Source of the DNA: Siphonodentalium dalli
Lineage: Eukaryota; Mollusca; Scaphopoda; Gadilida; Siphonodentaliidae
Assembly: GCA_032622095.1 (NCBI GenBank)
Contig: CP136062.1
Location: 15,155,710 to 15,219,709 of the forward strand
Direction: 5' to 3'
Length of the DNA stretch: 64,000 nucleotides
In this document: piece by piece, positions 1-11,400 of the stretch
Position numbering within the stretch: the stretch's first letter is position 1
How the letters are laid out: every line of letters begins with the position of its first letter
Program-made: the position numbers and the translations under genes
Notes under the pieces: generated by a model
What the model saw: only the letters and a program-made list of their open reading frames with translations
The model's database searches: none
Told to the model about the DNA's origin: nothing

Positions 1-90
1 GATGCAAGCCCGATGTGCTGGACAGCATCACTAAAGTTACCCACTGGGGACCTCATTCTGCAAATGGCAGATGCACTATTTCAGGGCTTG
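1..90. mobile_element. Partial family C MITE
   Basis: Contains AGCATCACTAAA, GGGGACCTCATTCTGCAAAT and ends TATTTCAGGGCTTGC, which matches the 3' half of the full copies at 11415-11668 and 50101-50354. The left part is outside the window. Confidence 0.7.
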
Positions 91-114
91 CTTGTCATAA
101 CAAAACAGCATGTA

Positions 115-257
115 TTTCTTGTGAATATTCCCTGGATACACATGTGTATAATAAACTGGCTTCACGCATCAATGCCATGAACGTGCATTGCTTGTGAAAA
201 TTCCTGGGATACTGTATAATAAACTGGCTTCATGCATCTCACCGCGAATGTGCATTG
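115..257. repeat. Two units of the 72-bp minisatellite, left of the hAT insertion
   Basis: Two degenerate copies of the unit that forms the large array at 1182-2700, including GGATACACATGTGTATAATA. The array is interrupted at 257/258 by a transposon whose 8-bp target duplication GTGCATTG is part of the repeat unit. Confidence 0.85.
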
Positions 258-1181
258 TAGTGTTGAAACGATTAGTGAATTTCAGAGTCGACTAGTCGAG
301 GCCCAAAAGTTGCGTTGCGTCGACTAGTCGGTACCCGATATCAAAACTTTCAAACATAACATTGTACGAAAAATTCATCGTACATGGCGTACACTGATGA
401 CTGATGCAATGACGGTCTATTGCGTTGCGCATTTCCCTGCATACACACCAATTTATTTGGGAAATAATACTGTAAACATCTTGATATTTATCCAACACAC
501 TGAATGTAATTATATAATTAGACATGAGTGGATAATTATTAGAAACACGATCATTTATGCAGGTTTTAAATTTAATATCAGCGTTCGAGATTATTTCATT
601 TAGTCACGTGATCACCAATAAACCGGTGCCGAGCGGTGTCACTATAAAATGTTAATGTTCCGACTAAATACGCCCTATAGTATAGGCTACATTGTAGAAT
701 ATGATAGCCAGTTCTTAATGTCAGTATCATTTATATACGGTAGCACCAATGACGTCACCTTAAGCGACCTTCACCCAGCGTCGCATCATAACCTGACGGT
801 GCAAGATCAATTGAAATATACACAGTGTATATAAAAGCGGTCTTGGACAAACGACAAAGCTGCGTCAATCATTGCCATCATGTCTTTGACCTCAAACGAC
901 GAGTGAGACATTGCGTTGTCAATTTCATTCGTTCAATTAATAGTCGGGTTCACCGGTCCGTGTGTGTCTATACTAGTAACACTGTCAATTCCGGGTGCCA
1001 CCAAACGTTATACTTACCATAACTTACGTGCAGTTAACACCGTTTATGCCGGAATTGATCTTGAAAACGTTATACATGAAACTAATACACTATATTCCGA
1101 CTAGTCGACGGCAAAATTCAGAGTCAACGTTCTGACATTTCAGCGTCGTCTACGACTAGTAGATTAATCATTTCAACCCTA
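258..1181. mobile_element. hAT-like non-autonomous transposon with 8-bp target duplication
   Basis: Perfect direct repeats GTGCATTG flank the element (250-257 and 1182-1189). The ends are imperfect inverted repeats: TAGTGTTGAAACGATTA on the left and TAATCATTTCAACCCTA on the right. Inner copies of the palindrome CGACTAGTCG lie near both ends (about 289-328 and 1098-1108). An 8-bp duplication is the hAT signature. No transposase-like reading frame is visible in its 924 bp. Confidence 0.85.
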
Positions 1182-2700
1182 GTGCATTGCTTGTGAATAT
1201 CCCCTGGATACACATAATACACATGTGTATAATAAACTAGCTTCACTCATCTCACTACGAACGTGCATTGCTTGTGTATATCCCCCTGGATACACATGTG
1301 TATAATAAACTGGCTTAATGCATCTCGCTGTGAACATGCATTGCTTGAGAATATCTCCTGGATACACATGTGTATAATAAACTATCTTCATGCATCTCGC
1401 TGCGAACATGCATTGCTCGTGTATATCCCCTGGATACACATGTGTATAATAAACTATCTTCATGCATCTCGTTGCGAACGTGCATTGCTCGTGTATATCC
1501 CCTGGATACACATGTGTATAATAAACTAGCTTCACGTATCTCGCTGCGAACATGCATTACTCGTGTATATCCACTGAATACACATGTGTATAATAAACTA
1601 GCTTCACGTATCTCGCTGCGAACATGCATTACTCGTGTATATCCACTGGATACACATGTGTATAATAAACTAGCTTCATGCATCTCGCTGCGAACATGCA
1701 TTACTCGTGTATATCTACTGGATACACATGTGTATAATAAACTAGCTTCACGCATCTCGTTGCGAACGTGCATTGCTCGTGTATATCCCCTGGATACACA
1801 TGTGTATAATAAACTAGCTTCACGCATCTTGCTGCGAACATGCATTACTCGTGTATATCCACTGCCTGGATACACATGTGTATAATAAACTAGCTTCACG
1901 TATCTCGCTGCGAACATGCATTACTCGTGTATATCCCCAGGATACACATGTGTATAATAAACTGGCTTTACGCATCTTGCTGCGAACATGCATTACTCGT
2001 GTATATCCCCAGGATACACATGTGTATAATAAACTGGCTTCACGCATCTTGCTGCGAACATGCATTACTCGTGTATATCCACTGGATACACATGTGTATA
2101 ATAAACTAGCTTCACGCATCTCGTTGCGAACGTGCATTGCTCGTGTATATCCCCTGGATACACATGTGTATAATAAACTAGCTTCACGTATCTCGCTGCG
2201 AACATGCATTACTCGTGTATATCCACTGGATACACATGTGTATAATAAACTAGCTTCACGTATCTCGCTGCGAACATGCATTACTCGTGTATATCCCCTG
2301 GATACACATGTGTATAATAAACTAGCTTCACGTATCTCGCTGCAAACATGCATTGCTCGTGTATATCCCCTGGATACACATGTATATAATAAACTAGCTT
2401 CACGCATCTCGTTACGAACGTGCATTGCTCGTGTATATCCCCTGGATACACATGTGTATAATAAACTAGCTTCACGTATCTCGCTGCGAACATGCATTGC
2501 TCGTGTATATCCCCCGGATACACATGTGTATAATAAACTAGCTTCACGTATCTCGTTGCGAACATGCATTGCTCGTGTATATCCCCCGGATACACATGTG
2601 TATAATAAACTAGCTTCACGTATCTCGTTGCGAACATGCATTGCTCGTGTATATCCCCCCGGATACACATGTGTATAATAAACTAGCCTCACACATCTCG
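1182..2700. repeat. 72-bp minisatellite, about 21 units
   Basis: The unit has the form GAACATGCATTGCTCGTGTA, TATCCCCTGGATACACATGT, GTATAATAAACTAGCTTCAC, then GTATCTCGCTGC. Spacing is an exact 72 bp in most of the array. Because 72 is a multiple of three and stops are rare in the unit, long frames open on both strands; these are artefacts. Each unit carries the perfect palindrome ATACACATGTGTAT. The array ends 50 bases before the first CEP89 exon of the window. Confidence 0.95.
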
Positions 2701-2749
2701 CCATCAGTATTGCAGGATATTGGTAATGTCTCTCGTCTTTTTCATGTAG

Positions 2750-2853
2750 GTACTACAGGATGAGAGGAAGAAGCTTGCTGTGGATAATGTTGATTTACAA
2801 GCGGAAAGCAAGCGACTTCATGCAGAAATAAAGGCGCTTCACAAGTGTGTCAG
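2750..2853 (+). CDS. CEP89: CEP89 exon (first in window)
   Basis: The acceptor is TTTTTCATGTAG and the donor is GTGAGA. The 104 nt encode 34 residues starting VLQDERKKLAVDN and leave phase 2 (AG). The matching human segment reads LQAQKKSLLLEKN. The preceding intron begins outside the window. Confidence 0.9.
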
Positions 2854-5364
2854 GTGAGAATGAAATTTATTTGTGTTTTGATATGGCCCTTGTCTGAATT
2901 ACCTTTCCATGACTGGAGCTTCCTGAAATTTTGCGATATCCTGTGCCAATGCATTATCTTATATATGCGATTCTCCCATAGGGAGCCTCCCCATATAAGA
3001 GAATACATTGGCCTAACAAAATTTACCTTGACCTTGTAAGCCAATGCATTCTCTTATATGTGCGAACTCGCATATATAAGAAAATGCACTGGCACAGGAT
3101 GTGTAATGCTGCACCAACTCAGCCCTATGGGAGAATCACATATATAATATATTTGTATTGGCACAGGGTTTTCGTAAAATTTCTTGAAGCTCCAGTCATT
3201 GAAGGGTTCAAATCACTATTGTGATGTTGAATGAGTAAACATATTCAATGGTTTATTTCAAATATCTTCCTTCATTTTCAAGTCATTTCCATATGACAAA
3301 ATTGGATAAAGCACAAGACGGCCACAGTTTTGAAGGAGTCGATTATTTAGGGCATTACTGTGTTATGATCTAACTTTCATGCAATAATATGAGTAACATC
3401 GCTTCGTTTACGTTTAATTGAATTATTCACACCAGGGTTGTCAAAGTACCGACGGTACCACAACTTTCGGTACCGGTTCCGTACTGATGTTCAGTACCGC
3501 AAACCGCGTCGGTATCGGTACTCATTGAGTGGTCTTTTATACTGCAAATAACTTTGGTTTCGTGGTTTCCATCATCAATTATTCGTTGATTTCGAGGTTA
3601 GTCAAACAACGAAAATAAAAATCGCTACGACATTTACAATTAAGTTGTTGTCTGCGGCGGTTTTCGGCAAGTCGCAAGGGGAGGATTTTTTAAAAGACGG
3701 AATACTGAGTGGAATGAATGTAGACATGTATGTTTGACTACTGGGTCGGCTAACATTGTAGGCTTGTATCATATTGTATGGATACATGGTAGTGACGATC
3801 ACACAGTGTCACGGACTCATGGTACACCATATTATTTGTGTGGTAATTAATTAGAGAACTCACTAATCAGCCATACATTCATAATGCCGCCCTATTACTC
3901 GCATGTTGTAACTTGTAAATTTGTAATTTCACAAATGATGTCACCCAAATTCTGTCTACAGTGGCCAGTTTTCCTAAAAGTTCCGGTAAACTTTCCCTTT
4001 AAGTTTGGATAAATAGGGTCAATGGCATCTGCTTAAATTTTGGAGTCGAACCTTGACCACTTGTCTGACCTTCAGAATATTTTGAGTTTTGTCGACAAAT
4101 GTTTTTTCATTCCCGTTGTACTTCCCTTCGATCTGGCTATTACAGTATTGTATTCGGCGCATCTGGCTTTCTGCGATCGAGTCATTTTTGTGTGGGATAA
4201 AATAATCCCAGACCAGACTAGATTTCCTGGAAGCCATCGTAATTCGTAAAAGGTAAAACACAACTTGACAGAGTAACAGACTCTTCCCAAATGATGCCTC
4301 GAAACGGCACGTGCAGAACACTGCAGACTTGCATCCGGCGGCATTCCGGCCGCATCAAAGAAATACAATCATCACAAGCTCCCACACAATGTTGCGTTCT
4401 GTCAATTTTGTGACAAGTTGTCATAGTTCGGCACACTGTGCCTTTGATGTTTGAATGTGCCGACGATATCACGTTAACCCATTGCAGTTGGGTTTGGCCT
4501 TATGTTGAGCTGCTTAATTAACCCTTTACATTCGTCAAAAGGTATATTAATAGAAATCAACAATCAGTACCGAGAACCGTCGGTACTCGACATCAGAACC
4601 GGTACCGATTTAATTCCTGATTACCGCCGGTTCCGGTACCGGTACCAGTACCTTTTGACAACTCTGATTCACACTGTCACTTCACATGATCAAATGAGTT
4701 TGTATTTATGTAAACAATGTGATAAAATATATTTTTTCACATTAGATTACTACTTTCAGTTGAGAACTCTTGGAGTTTACTATCACAATTGTGACATATT
4801 ATTACTGTTATTGGGGATTTTTAAAGGGAAGCATGGGAGGAGACGTCTTTAGTGGAACCCATATAAAGTGGCACGTGTTAATATGCAAGGTATCGAAATG
4901 TTTCAGCTCAACTGAAGATATCATAATAAGCAAACCAATTATTTAACACTTTCATTACGAAAGCCACGCTGGCGTAGCATTAAAGATCCTGTGCCAATGC
5001 ATTCTCTTATATAATTTCACATAGGGAGCATCGCATATATAAGAGAATACACTGGCTTACAGGGTCAAGGTAAATATTGTTAGGACAATGCATTCTCTTA
5101 TGTATGCGAATCTCCCTATGGGAGACTTGCATTAAGAGATTGTATTGGCACAGGGTTTTTCAAAAATTCTGGAAGCTCCATTCATGGAAGGGTTTATAGT
5201 TTCTTCTGTTGATTTTGACGTGTTTTATTGCTTCATATTCAGGAAAGCTCAACAGAAGATGTTGTTTCTACAGAAAGCTGTCGAGCAATCGGAAAATAAA
5301 GAACTGCTAACACAGGACCAGCTATGTAACATCATCAAACTGGTCAGTATTTATCAGGCTGGCT

Positions 5365-5409
<45 letters not shown>

Positions 5410-8400
5410 GTGACTTAGTCATATTAGTGAAGTGGTATGCATAGCACCTGGTTGTCATTTGCCATCCAGTGAACATAAGGCTTTGTTTAATACATATGCA
5501 GGGCATGAAATTTGGGGTGGACGGAAAAGTTAAAGTGACCTACCCAGGAACACAGAAACTGTATCACTTAGAGGCCGTTCCTACCAAGCCTGAGTTTAGT
5601 GTGCCTGTCATTTCCAGAATGAGGTCCTCATAGGGTGAATTTAGTGACGCTATCCCCCATAGCTTAGGCCTCATCTTCTCTGGAAAGTTTCTTTATTATC
5701 CAATTTCTATAGAAACTTCTTCACATAGATCCAATTTCTTTTATAGTTTAGTTTCTCTATATCCCCAAGTTTGCAGATGACACATTGCATAATCAAGGTT
5801 CCCAATGGGTGTACATCTCAATATTCACTATTTGGAAACTTCAATCTGAGTCTTTTACTCCCATAGCAGATGAGGCCATGCAGAATGCGGTCCCCAGTGG
5901 GTGAAATTAGTGATGCTCTGGAAACCTCATTCTGCAAATGACAGGCACACTTAGAGGCCATTCCTACATTTGTGGCCTGAACATTTGTTAGAACTTTTTT
6001 ATCTTGAATTGTATTCTCACTCGTGATTGACAGTTGTCTGAACTCTGTTTGGTACCATGCTAAGGGAACTACTTGTCAATGAGTATTTAGTAAAGGAAGG
6101 GTTAAAAAAAAATTGATGTAATCTGTTACTGAACATTTTACTATCAAATCAACTTTTTTGTAGGCTGAGAAAGCAACGTTTGAGAGAGATACATACGCTA
6201 AAGTGGTAAGTTTAATTTAATTATACCCCCCATCCTTCCATCCATCTGAGAGTGATACATACGCTAAAGTGGTAAGTTTAATTTAATTATACCCCCCATC
6301 CGTCCATCCATCTGAGAGAGATACATACGCTAAAGTGGTAAGTTTAATTTAATTATACCCCCATCCGTCTGTCTGCCTGAGAGATACATACGCTAAAGTG
6401 GTAAGTTTAATTTAATTATACCCCCATCCATCTGTCTGCCTGAGAGATACATACGCTAAAGTGGTAAGTTTAATTTAATTATACCCCCATCCGTCTGTCC
6501 GCCTGAGAGAGATACATACGCTAAAGTGGTAAGTTTAATTTAATTATACCCCCATCCATCTGTCTGCCTGAGAGATACATACGCTAAAGTGGTAAGTTTA
6601 ATTTAATTATACCCCCATCCATCTGTCCGCCTGAGAGAGATACATATGCGAAAGTGGTAAGTTTAATTTAATTATACCCCCCCCCATCTGTTCGCCTGAG
6701 AGAGATACATATGCGAAAGTGGTAAGTTTAATTTAATTGCCTTTAATACACACTCACATTTTTAATTTATTTTATTTTTATTTTTGGTTTTCTCCAGTGT
6801 GGCAGATTTATCTTCATTGAAAGCCATAGTTGGCATAAATCTGGATTGAACATAAGTACATGTATTTTGTGAACATCTCGCATGTCTGACAATCAAAACA
6901 GTGTTTTGCTGTCAATTTCATGAAAAAACAACTTAAAATTTAGCTAATTTAAACATATAGAACACAATTTGAATCTATATGTAGAAAAACATCTCCAAAC
7001 CGAACACCCTTTGGACATACCCTTTCAAGCCTGCAAATAGAGTGTCTGTCATTTGCATAATGAGGTCCCCAGAGGGTGAATTTAGTGATGCTATCCCGCA
7101 CAGCGGGCTAGCATCACTAAATTCACCCTCTGGGGACCTCATTCTGCTTAGGCCCTCAACTGCTATGGGAGAACTAGGATCAGATTGAAGATGGTGATAT
7201 TAATCCATTGGGCACCTCAATTATGCATTTTATCTTCTGCAAATTTAATAGGGGATATAAAAACTCCCCAAGAGAGAAAATGTAACTAAAAATAATGTTA
7301 ATTTGAAAAAATAGATACTTCCCATAATATGAGGCCTAAGCAGAATGAGGTCTCCAGAGGGTGAATTTGGTGATGCTAGCCCGCTATGCGGGATAGCATC
7401 ACTAAATTCACCCTCTGGGGACCTCATTCTGCAAATGACAGACAAGCTATTGCAGACTTGTACCCTTTATATCAATCATTGTGCTGAGTAGGACTCTTAT
7501 TTTTACGACCACTATTCAAACTAAACAATAATTCGCTAAAAGTACACAATGGCGAGGCTCGCATACATAAGAGAATGCACTGGCACATGTGCATTAAATG
7601 CTGCACCAATGCAACTCCCTCATGAAGGGGTTAAAGTTTAAACCCATTGATGTCCCATAAGTGACCAGATGGTGCCTCCCATTTTCCTTGGAAACACTCC
7701 GTTAATTTTTAGCTCAACTTGACAAAGTCAAGTTTGAGCTATTGCCGTGGTTGGTCGTCCGTCGTCTGTGTGTGTGTTTGTGTGTGCATCCATCAACAAT
7801 TTCCTTTGGCACACCCTACACACCACATCCCTCATCCGATCATCACCAAACTTCATATAGAATGGATCATCGGGGTGACCTCTAGATGTCAGCTTACAGT
7901 TTTTTTTTTCCTGAATTTTTTTGAAAAACATTGGATTTTACCCTTTGTATGACTAAATCCTTTAGCACACCCTATACGTCACATTTCTCATCCGATCGTC
8001 ACCAAACTTCATATAGATCGTCGGAGTGACCTCTAGATGGGAGCTTACAATTGCTGCCAGAAGCCATCTTGGATTTTACTCTTTGTGTGACTAAATCCAT
8101 TGGGTGTTTAGTATTAAATAGACATACAAACTTTCTGCATTCCCTATCGCTCCATTAACTGTAAAATTTGACAATAGCTCCACTCCAAATTGAGCTTTAG
8201 TGTCATTGACACATTCATTTATTTGAAGAAATATATTTCCTTACTTTGACAAAAAGTTTCCTGAAATTTAATCATATACAGTAATGCCATAAGTAATCGA
8301 CTCTTTAACTACAGCAGAATTATGGGTAACTTTTCAGGATTTTGTCGGAAATATGGCTTGTTGCCATTCATCGGAAAGCTCTCGGGGAGAGCTTTCCAAT

Positions 8401-11400
8401 GAATGGCAACAAGCCATATTTCCGACTAAAACCTGAAAAGTTACCCATAATTCTGCTGTGGTTAAGGAGTCGATTACTTAGAGCATTACTGTATGAAGTG
8501 TACTATACTGTGACCATCTCTATTACAGGCTCAAGACCAGGAGCATGAAACTAAGAAAGCTCTCAATAAAGTGATTACTGAAACCTCAAATCTTGGCCGA
8601 ATGGAGGAAAAACTAAAGGTAAATTACTCATAGCCTCATAGGGTCCTGCGAATATTTTGTTTCTGGTCGAACTGAATGCACACCAATAATCGCAAATCGA
8701 ATATAACATTTATCAAAGATCAGACAAGGCAAGAAAATCTTCAGCTAACGGTATTATACCCTCACTGAGAGATTTCCGATGAATGGCAAAAAGCCATATT
8801 TCCTACTAAATCCTGCAAAATTACCCATAATTCTGCTGTGGTTAAGGAGTCGATTATTTAGGGCATTACTGTACATGCGGGAAAGTTTGACTTTATTGTG
8901 CAGTCAGAAGTGAAATATAAATGCACAAATCGATCGGAAATAAAATTGATGAAATATAACCGGGCTCATTGCCATATGATACTTGATTGCTACATGGTAG
9001 TTCAATATAAGCTTTTGGGTATACACTGTACACACTGATTTTGTCAACATGTAATAGTTGTGTTAAATATTGCCATCAGAAAACTTGTAAGGCCAACTGT
9101 GAAAGCCGATGAATCAATGATACATGCAGACAATATGCGTGACTTAAATTAATCACTGTTAGATTAGCCGTAAGCGTGCAGATTTCATCCACCACTATGA
9201 CTAGCAATGTTGTGATATGGCATTAGTCGCTGAAAGCGACATTAAACCCCAATCAATCAGTCACAAAGCTTTTCTTCTTTGGTAGTTTTGTCGCAGACTT
9301 AACCCTTTGAGTGCCAGGGGCCGATATTATCGGCCCTAAACCTACACAATAAGTCTGTTAAAGAATATAATAAAATATATTAAAATTGTAAAAAAAAAAA
9401 TTAAAAAAAATTGTTAAGAGAATGCATTGGCACAGGGTATATGGGTTGATACAAAAATCAGACCTGGCACTCAAAGGGTTAACAAACAAATTGGTTGAAA
9501 AGCTTCTGCAGCGATAGAATATAATTAATAATAAACATGTGCTATTCACTAATGCCAGTTTACTGACTCCGATTGTTCCATCCGATTTAAATAAAAATTA
9601 CAGTGATGAAAACCTGAAGATGTCGGCATTAAAGGTACTCAATCCGTAAAGAGGGTCCCCATCTCAACAGATTCCAACAACAACAATTCGATCAGAGGGT
9701 CCTATATTACTATTTCTTTGGCTTTGGGGGTAAAAAATATTTGATTCGAGTCGAGGAACCCATCAAACAAAGCTCAGAGTTATTAGATATTGATTTTTGA
9801 AATTTGTTAATTTCTCGAGATGAGTACTAATAATTGCCGTCAATTTTGAAACCTGCTCGAGATGATTACACCAAAACTCTATTCAAACAGACAAGGATGG
9901 ATAACTCTAAAATCAAGTGGTAATAATCACGCAATTTTGACTACGTACTGGGCCAGAGAGAATTCCCGACAATGAAAAATAATAGATTTCTAAAATCGAT
10001 ATCTAACAAATCTGAGCTTTGATGGGTGACTTCCTCGACTCGAATCAAATATTTTTGACCCCTGAAGCCATTGAAATAGTAATTGAGATGAGTTTTATCG
10101 GATTGAGTACCTTTAACTTATTTCAACAAAAAAGAAAAAAACTTGTAAAACAAACATTTCAAACACTGACAAGTGCATATCAGTTGGCAATTGATCATTT
10201 GATGTTTTGAAGAATGGAAACATACATTATATTTCCCCCTTAACCCTTTACCCAACAAAACGGCCAAAACCGGCCAAATAAAGCTTCAACAGCCTAAAAT
10301 ATCTTCAGTCTGTCTCAATAGAACCATACAAATATGGATATCATTGGAACCGGCTCCTTGACCACATTGTGATAGTTACAGTTATGCCCTGTGCCAATGC
10401 ATTCTCTTATATATATGCGAGTCGACCATAGGTCGCCTCGCATATATAAGAGAATGCATTGGCCTAAAAAAAATCTTTTTTTACCATTTTTTCTTACATT
10501 CTTTAACAATTTTATAATTTTTAATGTTTTAAGCCAATGCATTCTCTTATATATGCGAGGCGACCTATGGTCGACTCGCATATATAAGAGAATGCATTGG
10601 CACAGGGCCGTTCTGTTGGGTAAAGGGTTAACATTACTTCAACTGCATATGATGCAGTCAGTGCGACGTGTATGGTGTGTAGATCAGTCAGTGATTGGTG
10701 GTTTGTAATGGTCTTTTATGTTTGTGTTTCATGTGAATGTTTCCATTCTTCATAGAAGCATCACTAACTGATCACTTTGTGTTGAGACCGACTGTGGTAC
10801 CCGATGATATACGCAGACTTCACTTCACGACAAAGCGACTACCAATAAATATAGTATTACTTTCCATTTTGGTCATGGGAAAGTTGCAACTTGGGTCTGC
10901 TACCATGTGACTGCGCAAGAACCATTTATTTAGCAATAACAAACAGTGATTCAAATTTGGTTGTAACTATCATACCAGCAGTACTCAAAACTAAGTACAG
11001 GTACGTGACAATTACTGAGTACTGATGGTTCCAGGAGCAGTACTGGTACCTTTGAGAAGTACTGATGGTTCCGAGTACAGTACTGTTATCTTTGAGAAGC
11101 CTGGTGATGTTACATGTATAGATGGTATATCTAACCATGAACTTCTTTTGGTAATTTCTTAGATCATGCCATGAACGTCATGATGATTCATGGCATACTT
11201 ATAGCGTGATTATTTGTTGGCTATGGTCTCATGTCAGACTCAGCAATATAATATCTGGATTGGATTCACTATGGAATGTAATCTCTGTTTCAGCTTTACA
11301 AAATGAAGACAGCTGCAAAACTAAGTACAGTTGGAGACAGGTTAGTAACTGTTAAGTTATTCAATGCCAAGCCCCTGGACTCTGAGCAATGTTATATTGT

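Noticed and set aside
1182-2700. CRISPR-like regularity of the 72-bp array
   Set aside because: There are no unique spacers between repeats, and the setting is a eukaryotic intron.
1315-2704. Long frames on both strands (up to 294 codons) across 1.2-2.7 kb
   Set aside because: The 72-bp repeat length is a multiple of three, so stop-free units stay open in several frames on both strands. There is no unique domain, splice signal or homology.
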